Origin: Haliclystus octoradiatus
Lineage: Eukaryota > Cnidaria > Staurozoa > Stauromedusae > Haliclystidae
Length of the DNA stretch: 64,000 bases
Direction: 5' to 3'
Assembly (NCBI GenBank): GCA_916610825.1
Contig: OU744451.1
Coordinates: 6,493,345 to 6,557,344, forward strand
A program made the position numbers and the translations under genes. The notes beneath the pieces are model-generated. The model was not told where the DNA came from. It saw only the letters and a program-made list of their open reading frames with translations, and ran no database searches. Positions 44,701 to 56,659 of the stretch are shown here, one piece after another. Position 1 is the stretch's first letter; each line of letters begins with the position of its first letter.

Positions 44701-46619
44701 CAAAACTCATTCAATAATGTCACAGTTGGTGTGCAGGCATCTGTAAGAAGCAATTTCTAGAACGCATGGCGGAGCAACTCCATTTGCTACACATTCATCA
44801 TATGTCTTAAACGTCTTGTTGCTCACGGTACATTGGACAATATAAACATCGGTATTCCTCCTTCAAATAATTTATCAGCTAACTTATTCTTTCAAACAGT
44901 AGGTCAAAAATTATTTTCTATTGCGCCTTGATCAGTTCCATCTTCCCTAACAAGTTTACGATCATTCGGTCAGTAATGTCTTGCTTTCTTTTGCTCTCGG
45001 CCACAAAGACACAATACTGGATAGGCCGGCCATTCTCTGTGTGACTAAGAAGAATTGTTTCTGTCTTTCTACTCGGCTCTCAAGGTCTGAGAGGAGTTAG
45101 TCTATTGTGTCAGGGGTTGTGTCGATATCGAATATGTCTTTGCTTGTTGATGGTGCTGCATGCAGATGGAATGTTAACACAATGAACAATTAAATCTTGA
45201 ATTTTGTTGTGAAACAGAGAATATCAGTTATATTTGAATAATTTCAAAAAACCACTAGATTTAAATTACTAACTATTTACTTATTCGTATCAGTGAGTAT
45301 TTATTTATTATGTTTTTTATTTATTTTTTCAGCATTATTTTGCATGCCAATTCAGAGGCGATAGCACGAGAAAGCGAATTTCAAAAGCATTCCAAATGGA
45401 TTTCAAAGTACTGTAACTGAGACTATACCAGCTACACAGCCATGAAGTACAATGAAGTGATTGCTGAAGCTGAAACTATAATAGCTGTCAAGCCTGGATC
45501 ATTACATCAATTATATAGGTAAGTTGGCTATGATAATCATTACTACCAACTTATCAGTTAGTAAGGTCTCGGCCAGTCTGAACTCCATTCGGACACCCTG
45601 AAACTCACTTTTGAGAAGAAATTTAATGTGTGGGCATGCAAGTACATGCTAACTTTTCTTTCTTCGACTTGAGTTGCTCTTGGCAATCTTAATCGCTCAC
45701 TTGGAATAGTCTGTGTCATATCTCCATTGCAGCTCCAGCAATGTATCACAGATCTTCATATCTTGAACGAGCATAACCAACAATCTCTGAACATATTAAA
45801 GAAACTCTTTTTTATGCAGATGAGATTGTGGATAATAACACTGGTAGTTTCCAGCGCCAGGTTCTGATTAGCCATGAGTTCACCAAAGAGCAGCTAATAG
45901 CAATAAAAACGCTAGTTGCTGATATTGGTCAGGTTTCATCAGAACCTGGTGTTATGGAAGCGGTTACAATTGAGCCATGTACGACCATTGATGAATTGGC
46001 TACTCTAAATGAAAGGTTGGAAAGAAATTCAGAGAGAAGATAAATGTATTGCTGTTTCTCTTTATTTTGTGACATTCTAACCATTCGATTGTTGCCATAA
46101 CCATCAGTGCATAATTTGATTGATAATAGAATAGATTTTAATTTTTTAATATAATTATAGTAAAATATAGTTTTCCCTCCAACAAGAGTTAACTGATTTG
46201 TCGGTTAGTTAAATTAATGTGCTGACTCTTTGTACTTTACTTGATCGGAACCGAAACAATTATTTTCTACCCCACACACCTCACCTATAGTATCCCATGG
46301 AATGAGAAACATTTATCGCCCTGCCTCACATCGCGTCAAAACAACAATTCTACTCCCGCCCATCTCACATAATATCCTATTGAATTTATTCCGAAGGAGT
46401 AGAATAATAATCGGAAACTTCTTTAGATGATCGAACTTGGAAATACATCAAAACGTTCAATCATTAGCCAAAAACTCATGAAACTTCACAATCCGAGTTC
46501 AAAATAGATGTGAAATTCCCATTGCTTTTCAAAGATCACAAAATTAATTTAATCAAAATACAATCAAGTAATTAATCAAGTATACAATAAATTAAAAAGA
46601 AGTTCAGGAGTGAGTATTT
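44701..46619. other. No gene supported; weak coding-like traces
   Basis: A plus frame at 45828..46043, preceded by a coding-like stretch at 45420..45520, could be decayed tail exons of the preceding family. The similarity is too weak to call. The rest is AT-rich intergenic DNA. Confidence 0.35.
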
Positions 46620-46722
46620 TACGGTCAAACTTTGCTAAATATTTACCACTAACAACGGATTCTGCCAAAACCGGTCAAATGATTTGTCTCCCTAGCGTAC
46701 CGTTATTGCCGGATTCAACTGT
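46620..46722 (+). repeat. Dispersed repeat, matches 4646..4731
   Basis: Runs from TACGGTCAAACTTTGC to GCCGGATTCAACTGTA and shares ordered words with 4646..4731. No inverted ends could be defined. Confidence 0.4.
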
Positions 46723-47118
46723 ATATATGAATGATATTTCTTGGTTAATTTACAAGAGACCGATGCTATAATAAAAACAATAACACCGATTCGGCCAATT
46801 AAATGAATAGCTCCATCTCTCCACAGATTCAACACTCAATTTGTCAACTCATCAACGACATTCGAGAATCAACAAAATGGCAAATTTTGGAGTAGACACT
46901 GGCGGAATCTTCAAGCAGAAGTAAGTATTTTTATGAATGTGTAATTTCATTGTGATTAATCGAATGACGACATATACATATAAAGAGCTGAAACAATGAG
47001 ACCCATCGATGTGCTAACCTGCTTGCAGACTCTCTGTTTTAAATTTGAAAACTAGTTAAAACGACCTACTGGTCTACATTATGTTCAACCAGATTTTGTT
47101 TTCTATGGAGGAATACCT

Positions 47119-47505
47119 ATGCAAAGGTACGGCGTTCAACGCGGAGGAGGTATTGGATCATCTATTGGGGGACCATTTTCTAGTTTCGCACCTGTGTTAA
47201 AGAAAGGATTGGCTAAAGCTAGGAAACGAGGTCTAAACATGGGTCTTGAAGTACTGGGAGACATTTCGAGAGGCGGTGACCTAAAAAGCAGTCTTAAACG
47301 TCGTGCAAAAGAAAATGTGATTGATCTATTTACCCCTGGCTTACAAACCTCAAAGTATAACAAGCCTGCTAGGAGTAAGAATTCTACCAGTTGGCCACCA
47401 AGGACGAACAGAACAGGTGCTAACTTTGCTAAAGGAAAGAGGAAGAAACAGAATAAAAAAGTTACAAAAAAGAAAAGGACATCTCAAGACGATATATTTG
47501 ATTAA
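47119..47505 (+). CDS. QRGG-type Gly/Lys-rich protein of the old Polinton
   Basis: 128 residues, intact frame. YGVQRGGGIGSSIGG at the N-terminus is followed by FAPVLKKGLAKARKRGLNMG, then GGDLKSSLKRRAKEN, and a very basic C-terminus ending SQDDIFD. The layout matches 24504..24887 position by position. The frame is open upstream to about 47056 (HYVQPDFVFYGG), so an earlier start or an exon boundary is possible. The stop lies 2 bases before the capsid ATG. The frame may be preserved by chance in a dead element. Confidence 0.75.
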   Translation: MQRYGVQRGGGIGSSIGGPFSSFAPVLKKGLAKARKRGLNMGLEVLGDISRGGDLKSSLKRRAKENVIDLFTPGLQTSKYNKPARSKNSTSWPPRTNRTGANFAKGKRKKQNKKVTKKKRTSQDDIFD

Positions 47506-47507
47506 AG

Positions 47508-48300
47508 ATGATGGAAAGAAAACATAATTGTTCCACAGAATGCTCAACTAGAGATTTATTTCAAGGTCCCTTTCTACAATCGGATTACAAACAATCCCGT
47601 TATGAACAATTAAATCCGATCCGTTCTTTGTCTGATGGAAGCGGACCTATCGAATTTTCATATGCAGGCGAATCAAGTGAGTTCATGGACCTACAACATT
47701 CATTTGTGAGATTTAAATTCCGTGTGCTTAATGAAGATGGAACTGTCTTACCTGCAGATGCGCCCGTTACAATGAATGGTGAACTATAAGTCTCTTCAAT
47801 CAAAGTGACGTCACGCTAGGAAGTACACAAATAATTCACTCAAACACATTATATAGCTATAGAAGTATCATGTAGAGTATGATCAATTATGGGAACGAAG
47901 CGAAGAACAGCCAACTTCAGTCAGGATTGTTTTATTTTGACACTCCCGGTCAACACGAAATCACCACTCCAGACGGGGCAAATGCTGGTTTCAATTCTCG
48001 GTGAGAATGGACAAAGTCAAGTCAATTTGTTGATGTAATCGGAAAAGGTCATTTTGATTTGGCAAATCAATCTAAATTAATTTTAAACGGTGTTTAAACG
48101 GTGATTAAGACTTGCCTTTCATCAAAACAAACCGGCTTTTTCTCTTACGAAAAAACGAAAGTTGTCAGAATAATTGTGTGATTAAAATTGTTGAAGCAAA
48201 GTATTTTCTAAAATTGGTCACTCTTTCAGATCATCGCTTTGTGGAGATACAAAAGAAATTGGGGACAAAAGTCACCTGTTTACCTGTATATCTATTGTGA
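47508..48300 (+). pseudogene. Major capsid protein, truncated and frameshifted
   Basis: The first 93 codons align with the major capsid of the intact element: DLFQGPFLQSDYKQSRYE, GPIEFSYAGESSEFMDLQ, FRVLNEDGT. After the stop at 47789, decayed pieces follow: KLILNG near 48075, and YFLKLVTLSDHRFVEIQKKL near 48205..48260, corresponding to the FLDIQKKLASQP region. The C-terminal 40% is missing. This is clearly the same gene as 24919..26226 but dead. Confidence 0.85.
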
Positions 48301-49646
48301 TCTCTTGTTTGCTATTGGGTCACTTGATCTCTTATAAGATAGACCATTTGATTTCTTTTTTGTTAGACCAATTGATCTCTCGTAGAGTTATTGCCCGTTT
48401 ATGACCACTGCATTCTATTTGTCACGTATAACCTATTTGTATAATGTTTATCTTCTTTCTATAGATGACTCAATTAAACGAAGAAATTCTTTGTAAGTAT
48501 AACTATTATTAATCTAGCGGATAATTCGTTGTTGGTCATTGCACCCCATACAATAAAGAGCATAAATAAATACCTCTTAGAATTCTATCGATAGCTATAC
48601 ATGAAAGTATAATGTCTCAGTGTATCGATTTATGTCTTTCTTAAATATGCCATTGATTACTCTCTATTTTTTAAATTGAATTCAACAATGTGATGACTCA
48701 CTACTTATATAGGTTTTTACAGAGAGTGAATGACGTCTTCAGACTTGTTGATTTATATGTAACTGTGTTCTCTTTTCAATTTCAACCTCTCCCGATTACA
48801 AGGAAAGATTCATGCTTGCTGCCCTACTATTCGTAGAGAAAATGGGGAGTAGAAACCCATCATGGGTTGAATGCTGGGATTGCGTGAGTGAATTCAATTT
48901 TAAAATGTAGATCATAGATTTATTTCAAATCCGATGAAAGCTTATTCATTAAGTTTTTTCAGAAATCTCATATCCGCTTAGATCATAGTAGACACATAAT
49001 TCATTTTTTCATTTCAAATAAAATCATTCTCATAACAAAGATGTGTGACAAGACAGGATTAGGCAAATCAAGCAACTTTCATAGTTCATTTTTTTTTTAA
49101 ACACTTCTTATTTTCTAATATTTTTATTTTTCTTTCATTGTTAGAACCGCCTTCCCTGCATTTGCAATTTAAAAAAATAAGGGGAAAAAGAAAAGAAAAA
49201 AAAATAAGGAAAAAATGACAAAAAGAAAAATAAATAAATAAAATAAAAAATAAATTGATTAATTAAAAAAAATGAGAAATTTTTGTTTTGTAAATATGTT
49301 TGACTGATACTGTAAATGAAGAAAATTGAAAAAAGACAAAAATAAAAATGAAAAAAAAAAGACAAAAATAAAAATAAATATATAATATAATAAATAAGTA
49401 GATTAATTAAAAAAATGAGAAATTTTCGTTTTGTAAATATGTTTGACTGATACTGTACATGAAGAAAATTGAAAAATAATTATTTGTTTTTGTTTTTTCT
49501 GCTTGTAACACTACTCTATATAGCCCACATTCGTTTAACCGAACGAAACAACCAACAAAACGATAAAATTCAAATTCATCGATATATATTTCATGATCAA
49601 GATAAATACATTCAGAAAAAGGCATCCGTTGTTAAATCAATCTCCT
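48301..49646. other. Non-coding with a ~75-bp direct repeat in A-rich DNA
   Basis: Two copies of a segment beginning GATTAATTAAAAAAAATGAG and containing GTAAATATGTTTGACTGATA lie at about 49255..49333 and 49401..49478. They are separated by an A/AAT-rich low-complexity tract. The long minus-strand Phe-rich frame at 49141..49365 is an artefact of the A-rich tract. No gene is seen. Confidence 0.55.
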
Positions 49647-50261
49647 TTACAATAGTTCATAATCCGTTTCAAAGTGAAAACGATTATTTACATATCTTGA
49701 AAAGTTTATAGTTTCGTTCAAAAATAAATTGACGCCATTACAAATGATTTCATTTTCAATATTAACCAACGTAAGCATTCCATATTTATCTCCCTGTGTC
49801 ATAGTAATTATGAATCCCTTTGCTGCATCTTCGTCAGAAAGGATGTTCAATCCTTTCCCGAATCTAAATCCTTTTATCCATCTCTACGTCAGGTGGGGTT
49901 CCGTCTTTAGTAGGGGCGTACATCCGCTCCAGTAACTTGGGACATTTGGAAATCAATTCTTCAAGGTTTTAAGTTTTAGCGAAATAATTGTTCATGTCAC
50001 TCTTATTCATCAATCTTTACCCCACGTATTCCAAAGGCAGAAAACTTTTCCGTATAAGCCTCCGTATCACGTAACACAATCGATGAGTCAGCATCTTCCT
50101 TTCGACCATACGTCACTTTACTTAATCCAACCGTGCTGGCATATTTCTCTGTATTCAGCAACTTGATTTAAAAAGGTTTTATAATTCTGAGGTTTTCTTT
50201 TCCTAAGCTTAATTGCCAATGGTCTGATTCTTGTTTTCTTATTCAACATTGCTTGTGCCAT
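49647..50261 (-). pseudogene. Right-end Polinton family member, copy 2 (decayed)
   Basis: Start ATG at 50261 (MAQAMLNKKTRIRPLAIKLR). A frame change near 50130 leads to STVGLSKVTYGRKEDADSS and IVLRDTEAYTEKFSAFGIRG, which parallels MVIRDASGMTSCKAFGMRG of 28934..29698. Another change leads to GFIITMTQGDKYGMLTLV and GVNLFLNETINFSRYVNNRF, paralleling SVNLFPNEAAKAARHLNKKF. Same strand and same C-terminal order as the intact gene, so it is a true relative. Frameshifts make it a pseudogene. Confidence 0.65.
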
Positions 50262-51050
50262 TTTGATTCTAATTTTATCAAACTGGAAGGATGCACTTCC
50301 TACTAATTTACACCTCATTTACAGATTTTCAAAGTCATTCCCCATTGACTCTCTCTAATCCCCCCTTCCCATTGTGTTACTCGATCCGATTGATTATCCA
50401 CTGTTTTAGTAAGACCGAAGGACAACCATTGTTTTAGTATGACCGAATTGCAATCCATTGTCTGTGCCCGGAGAAGGCCCTTACTCACTACTGTGAAATC
50501 ACAAAATACATCGATCATGATCTCATCTATGTGTTTTTCTGTTATCATATTTAGATGTGGAGATATTCACTCCGTGTTGTCAGTAATATAGTAAGTACAC
50601 TAACTTCATTTCCATACTTTCTACTAATTTGTCATGAATTCACATTCTAATTTCTCTATTTTGATTTTTTCTTTAGCATGTCTTGTCTGTCATGTATCCA
50701 AATACAATCATATAGACTGTCGAAATTCTTCAGCACATTGTATTAATCTTTAGTTTATGAAAAATTACACAAATCATATTTGCTAATAAATAAATAAATT
50801 TCAATAAAAAGAAAAACAACAAGAAAATTCAAAATACATTACTCTTTATTCTACTTATCCATATGACTATACCAACGAACATAATAACAACAGAATGAAT
50901 AAAAGGTTCCGTGTAAATACAAGGTTTTCGAATAGATGATAATAAATCACTCTTCTGAGAGTTACCATAGTTTCTATGTTGTTTTAAAGTTATTCAAAAC
51001 CAATCTTCATCGTCAACACAGACAGGCATGTTGATAGAAACACCTTTGAA
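50262..51050. other. Spacer between two right-end family copies
   Basis: No gene. A short GTTTTAGTA(A/T)GACCGAA word is repeated near 50405 and 50431. The rest is AT-rich. Confidence 0.45.
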
Positions 51051-51797
51051 TTAATCGGTAACGCCATGTACTATTTCAAATGTGTCATTAATAAACATGA
51101 GGAATTTCACCAAATCACTGGGGAATAAATGAATCGAAATAGTTGTACAGCTACTTCGTTTGTTTGCAAGTACAATCGATCATAGTTATCATATAACCAA
51201 ACTTGAATTTCAATCGAATATTCATCATTTCCATTATCTCTATTACAAAAAATGTTAATATGTTTTACACTGATAGCTGATTTTGAGGATTCTTTTACAC
51301 CAAGTTTCATATCTTTACATTGTAATCGTTCGTTTTGCATCTGTTCAATTTTAAAATCCAATTTATCTACAAATGCCTTAAGCATTCCAAATTTGTCTTG
51401 TGTTAACAACACATCATAAACATCATAAATCAAAGCCCTGGCAGCATGAAATCAGATCATCCATAGTTCGCAATCTGAATGCCGGATTACTTTCAGATCT
51501 TCGTGAACAATCTCTAATGATAGCAGAGTAGTCTTCATTTGGCAATTCATTTGCAACGATTGACTTTGAAATGCTTCTACATGAAATCTTTGTCTTCATC
51601 AATTCTTTCTTTTTCAATTCTGTTTCTTCCATCATCTTACTTTCATTATCATCAATTTCATATCGAAGACGTTTTCGAGATGACATGGGTTCTTGACATT
51701 TTGACTTTGTAAACTCTTTTCTTACAACACGTTTCACTTTCCTTTGATCTCCTCTACTCAGAATAGTATTTTTCGGGGTATTAGTAGCTTCTGACAT
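51051..51797 (-). pseudogene. Right-end Polinton family member, copy 3 (decayed)
   Basis: ATG at 51797 (MSEATNTPKNTIL) gives a basic N-terminal part with SSRKRLRYEIDDNESK, like KKVKMDVNGDES in the intact homologue. KTKISCRSISKSIVANELP then parallels LNCVSLGKNIAMYDLP. A frame change near 51425 leads to EYSIEIQVWLYDNYDRLYL, and another near 51130 to IHLFPSDLVKFLMFINDTF before a TAA at 51051. The motif order matches the intact 28934..29698. It lies at the right end of the relic, as expected for the terminal gene. Confidence 0.68.
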
Positions 51798-51979
51798 GAT
51801 GTTATCATATAGCTGTAATGAAGGCATGATGTAGGTGATGTACGTCTTCACTTGCTTACTTTTAATCCACGATGAACGCTTGAATATACTGATTGAATAT
51901 TCTGTTTCCCTCAACTTCTCTTCTATTTATTCCTAAGAGATATTAAACAATAATCAAACGCAATAAACACTAAATAAGT

Positions 51980-52135
51980 CAGATATTCAGGAACAGTAAT
52001 TCTTATAATAGGAGCAATCGAAACGCCAAAAGCTAACAGACAATAGGAGCTGTCAAGACACTAGGAGTCACAGACAAGAGGAGCCAAAAGACACTAGGAG
52101 CCATCTTAACAATAGAAGCATTATTGCGCAATTGT
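51980..52135. repeat. Short-repeat zone, possible TIR remnant of the old Polinton
   Basis: Repeated words (A)ATAGGAGC, ACACTAGGAG and AGAGGAGCCAA occur about six times in 150 bp just outside the last terminal-type gene. This resembles the sub-repeat texture of the intact Polinton TIR in kind, not in sequence. No matching inverted copy was found in the window, so the reading is tentative. Confidence 0.4.
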
Positions 52136-52175
52136 TGGTCACGTAATCACTTGCTCCTTTGTCTGGAACAATAAA

Positions 52176-52590
52176 ATGGTCGATGAATTCCCTTTTATCA
52201 CCTACTTAGATCAGATGGAAAACGGCCTGATTGTCTTTCCCAAATTCCACTGTAAAATGTCGCTGCATGGTGTGTGATTTTACCTGCGAGGATACTTTTG
52301 CGAAATATCATATTGCTAAATCAAAATCAAGCTTTCAAGCATCTGCTGCAGCCTCCGAGGCGGAAACACGAAAATTGGAAAATATCGCCAATTGAGTGCC
52401 ACATACTATGTGCAACCAATAGGAGCAGAAACAAGTGACTGTTTTAGTAAAGAAGATAGAGCATTGTTTAAAAGACTATAGGTTCACTGCTTAACACAGG
52501 GATGGCTAAAATGGCTATGAAAGTTCTACAACAAATCAGCATTTCAATTCAAAGAAGAAATGCCTTTAGCATTATTGGATCATTGATTTA
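52176..52590 (+). pseudogene. Decayed gene of unknown family
   Basis: Coding-like pieces in three frames: MVDEFPFITYLDQMENGLI, then CDFTCEDTFAKYHIAKSKSS and AAASEAETRKLENI, then DCFSKEDRALFK and AFQFKEEMPLALLDH to a stop. The helical Ala/Glu-rich middle suggests a coiled coil. I do not recognise the protein. It reads away from the old Polinton relic and could be its neighbour or a separate gene. Confidence 0.35.
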
Positions 52591-53227
52591 AGTTTTAGAT
52601 AATAATTTTAAAGTTAATGTAGTTTTTATTGTAAAATACTCGTTTAATAATGTTTTAACACCAGAAAATCTGTTTGGTGATGACATGTCGGCTGTGATGA
52701 AAGAAGTAAAAAGTATTTGATAATTTAAAGGCAAGTTTCTACAGTACCACACTGTTTTCTCCTTGCCCTATCATAAACCGGCCTACAGCTCTAATCCTTT
52801 TCAGAGAACATACTTTTCCAAATTTCAATATCGACCAATTCCCTATCAGGGGCGCAAATTGAAATTAATCTTAAGGGGGTGCCTTGTGTCTTGTTTCCGA
52901 CATTTGTTAAGAAACTTTCCTACATTGGCGCACCTATTGGATATTCTGACTTACTAGGGAAGCACTTGTTGGAATCACAAAAAATATATTTCAATGTTTT
53001 ATAAATCAAATTTAATATATGCACTATGGGCACAGTGGACTGATCACTCTTAAAATTACCAAAAGAAATTCACTAATATAAATTCACCACTATATGTAAA
53101 CGAAAAATTCTATACATTTATAATAATATGAATCATTACCTATTGAGTCAAATATGACTATACAATATATTTTTCTATCAATGATAATCATGTTGCATTT
53201 ATTACTTTGAAATGTGAATTGAAGTAA

Positions 53228-55997
53228 TTATGTTTTCATCTGTCTTCCAGTCTTTGGTGCCTTAGACCACTTTTTCACAACATCATCCAAATTTAATGCA
53301 TCTGTGATGTCTCTCCCTGTTGCAAAAGTCATTAGACCATGGAGAAGTGTTAGACTAGTTGTACTCCGTAATAAAGTCTTTATTAAATTCAACTTAGAGA
53401 AAGCTCGCTCATTAGAGGCAGATGTTATTGGTGCTGTTAATAGTAGCTTCAGACAAGGCAACGTTAATGGGAAAACATTCGAGTACTGAAAACAATAAAT
53501 ATAAGCATCTTCAAAAGAATTGCATCCTGATAAGTAACCTTTGCTATGAATTCGAAACATTTCAATTTCACTTTCCAATGAGTCGATATTAGGTCTTGCG
53601 GATATCGGAAAAAGATTGAGAAGCTGTTGAGCCTGATTCGATTTTATAATCTCATTGTACGGGGGCTTAAAGACCAAAACAACAGGTTCAATAAGTTTGA
53701 ATGCATCTTCATAGTTTTCCTTCAAAAGTTTGATCTGGGTATCTAGTACTTTAAAGATTCTGTGCGATAAAACTTTGTAGCGTAAATTCAACACTGTTAT
53801 CTGCATTTTCATCGTATCTCCTTTGCTGTAAGCGTCTGCGATGGCGTCTTGAAAACTCTAACATCGTGATCCACATCGTGATCCATACTAACTTTTATTG
53901 ATGCGTCAATTTGATGATTTATAGCATCTTCATCCTTGCGCATAGGAGTTAGGGTGTTCATAGTAGCAGAAGTTGCTTCCAACGCATCTGTTACATTAAG
54001 CTTAACTGTCTGCACATGTTCAGTTAGTATTTTTGTTTGGGTCGTAAGATTTCGCATGAACATTAATGCAACAATAAACTCAAACGAAACAATCTTTCAA
54101 TGAAAGATTTTCTGCTTTGTTTGCTGTAGAACGATCTTCATTTTCTATTTCCTTATCTAGCGCAGAAATGATAGCAACATAGCTAGACCACACAGCTTTT
54201 ATAAATTCATATCGTGCACCCATCATATACCAGAAAGATTCCTCAATTGTATATTGCTCTCAGCATTCACATCTTCTACCATCTGCTGCTTGAGGATTGC
54301 AAATCTTTTTGTACTTGAACTGAGAAATACATAGGCAAGCTGCAATGTATCAAACGTATTGGAAATAACACTACTTGATGCACAACTGGGTCAACCGTGG
54401 TGTTGATGCGATGAGCAAGAGATGGGAAGTGTGGAATTACTCTTTTCAGATATTCAGACAGCTTTGCTTGGCAACCTTTAAATTTACCGGACATTGAGAC
54501 CTTGTAATCATAAGATTGAAAAGCAACTGCTTCATTGTCAAATCCCTGACTTTGCAAGGATTTAATGATTGCATTTGCTTGACCATCTCCTGTTTTGTCA
54601 TCTGTTATACACATATCAATGAGACGCTCCTTGATTTCACCCTCAGCAGACACGTATATCACTATAACTGATAATTGGTCCCTGTGAGGTGTATCGGGTG
54701 TAGTATCGGCCATTACGGCAAAGAACTTTGCACTGCTTGCTTCTTCTCGAATTCTCTCCTTCAGCTGCTCATGGAGACGGTAAATGTATTGATTTCTGGA
54801 GTCCCAGTACATGTGCACAGCTCGCTGGGGGCGTTTTACAGCATCATCCAGCCATCCTTTCAAAAGAGGACAATGACGTGCCATCAAATGAACAACTTGA
54901 TGAAAATTTCCGTTCATATCATTTTCTGCACTGCATACTTGAAATGCTAGCCCTTGACGACCAAGAAAACGTGCCGCATCGACCAATATCTTTATTGCCT
55001 TCCTGATTCTTTCCCTTTCGCATTCGATTTCAATGCATTCTTTTCTCTGCCATTTATTCAACATACTGTCAACATGTAAATGTTGTCGTTGGTGCATGGC
55101 CAAAGCTTCAACTGCAGATTTGTGACTCATACTTGCGAAATGGCTCGAGAGTTTCCTTTTCTTTATTTTACCTCTACTTTTCATTTTGTGCCATTGCCGA
55201 ACACCTTTAACACACGCCTCGGAAGATTGTTCATGCCCTAATCCAGTAGGAAGCACCTGACAGCAGAAACAATATGAAGCATCCTTTGCGATTGAATATT
55301 CCAAATGTGGAAATTCTCTAAACCAATCAGCACAGAACCTGCTCTGCTTCGAAGGGTCGACATCACTATTTATGGGACAAGATCGAAGTAATAGCTGAAA
55401 TGGGCCCATTCTTAATACATAATCTCTATCTTCATCATTCTTAATTTTTTTACGCAAACCAGGATCATGATGTACTGGCATAAAGCTCTGACTCGATGAT
55501 TCCGTGCTTTCTTGGCTTTGCCGCAATCCATGCAGACATGTTTCAGAATTTTTTAAAAGTTTTGAAGATGAGTCACTTATTTGTCTGACGGTCTCCACTA
55601 TATCTTCCAGGATGGCTCTAGGGTAAGCAAATTCTGCTTGATTAACAACATCCATTATTTTTTGGCATGATAACAGTTTCTCGCATAGAAATCGTAGTTG
55701 TCCAACACAAGTAATCCTATTTGACGTGCTCCAAGAAGAAGATGCCATAGAATCCTCATCATCATTCGAAGTATCTGATAAATAAACTCTCATTGAGGTG
55801 TCATCATTCAGTTCCAATCTTTGCTGTTTTCTTGCTGGTTGTAAAGTATGAGGCTCGGGCTCTTCATGTAATCTAGATCTAATAGCCTCTCTATCTGAGT
55901 TACATTGTGAATTCTGAGGCGTGTCGATTTCGTCTTGTAAATCTTCTGTCATCTCTTTGCTTTTCATTCCTAACTTCTGATTGCTTTTCTCTACCAC
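53228..55997 (-). pseudogene. hAT transposase, ZMYM1-like/TTF-finger type, frame-broken
   Basis: The main frame, 55997..54276, has a long acidic N-terminus and then a TTF-type zinc-finger region (RFCADWFREFPHLEYSI, SYCFCCQ). A DUF4371-like catalytic region follows (FLGRQGLAFQ, FFAVMADTTPDTPHRDQL, QSYDYKVSMSGKFKGCQAKL, then SLAHRINT). The frame is lost near 54380. Pieces continue at 54063..53809 and 53812..53228, ending with the hAT dimerisation segment PITSASNERAFSKLNLIK. Vertebrate ZMYM1 and many multicopy invertebrate proteins share this plan. No ATG begins the long frame; the first in-frame Met is at 55967. Upstream exons are likely lost or unrecognised. Confidence 0.85.
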
Positions 55998-56659
55998 TTT
56001 GTCTACAACGGTTTTGTTTACTAATTGAGCTACCCTTGTTATTGTGTTGGCTGAATCGGAGGAGCTTGATCACAACTGCTGAGAATTAATTGAAGACTGG
56101 CCTGATTGAGATGCACTTTTGGTGAAATGGCCTTGCAGCTATAGAAAAAACATCAAAAATGAAAATTGAACCATATTATATATCAGCCGATATTCCGATT
56201 GAAATTTTAATCAAGCAATACTGCATAGAATGCACATTTAAGACTGAGTAGACAGGGGCGCTGGAGTGGCAGCTGTGTAGCAGTCCTAACAAAATATTAG
56301 CCAATTGTCATCAAAAGCCTAACTTAACTAAATTAAAAGTATAGCAGCAAAGTAAAGCGTTACGCAGTGAAAAGATTGAAAATCAGCTCACAGCGGGCAT
56401 GTAATAAACTTGAAATCATTTTTTTTATCAAAGATATGTCTACAATGTAAATACCAAGGTAGACTACTATAGAGAAAAGGGTGAGAGCTGATTTTGCATT
56501 TGAAAAAATGTTTAGATGCCCTAGCAGAAGGGTTCACCGCTGTCTCCCTCGAATGAACCCTGCACCCTGTGTGTACATACATAAAAATCATATTTTTTTG
56601 ACTGTTTAAGACGAGAGTTCAGTTGTTTATCAAGTAACCAGCCTCATAAAAATCATGAT

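Larger units (their letters stand above)
47065..52135. mobile_element. Older, decayed Polinton relic
   Basis: Between these approximate limits lie homologues of four genes of the intact element, in compatible order: QRGG protein, broken major capsid gene, and two tandem copies of the right-end family on the minus strand. A zone of short repeats that may be remains of a TIR closes it. No polymerase, ATPase, integrase or protease remains recognisable. Protein-level divergence from the intact Polinton is large, so the two are different lineages, not a duplication. The left limit is unknown. Confidence 0.75.

Noticed and set aside
49141-49365. Phe-rich 74-codon ORF
   Set aside because: It is the antisense of an A-rich low-complexity tract.
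56252-56259. CAGGGGCG word as right end of the hAT element
   Set aside because: It is in direct, not inverted, orientation relative to the left end, and no matching octamer follows. The end at 58779 fits both TIR and target duplication.
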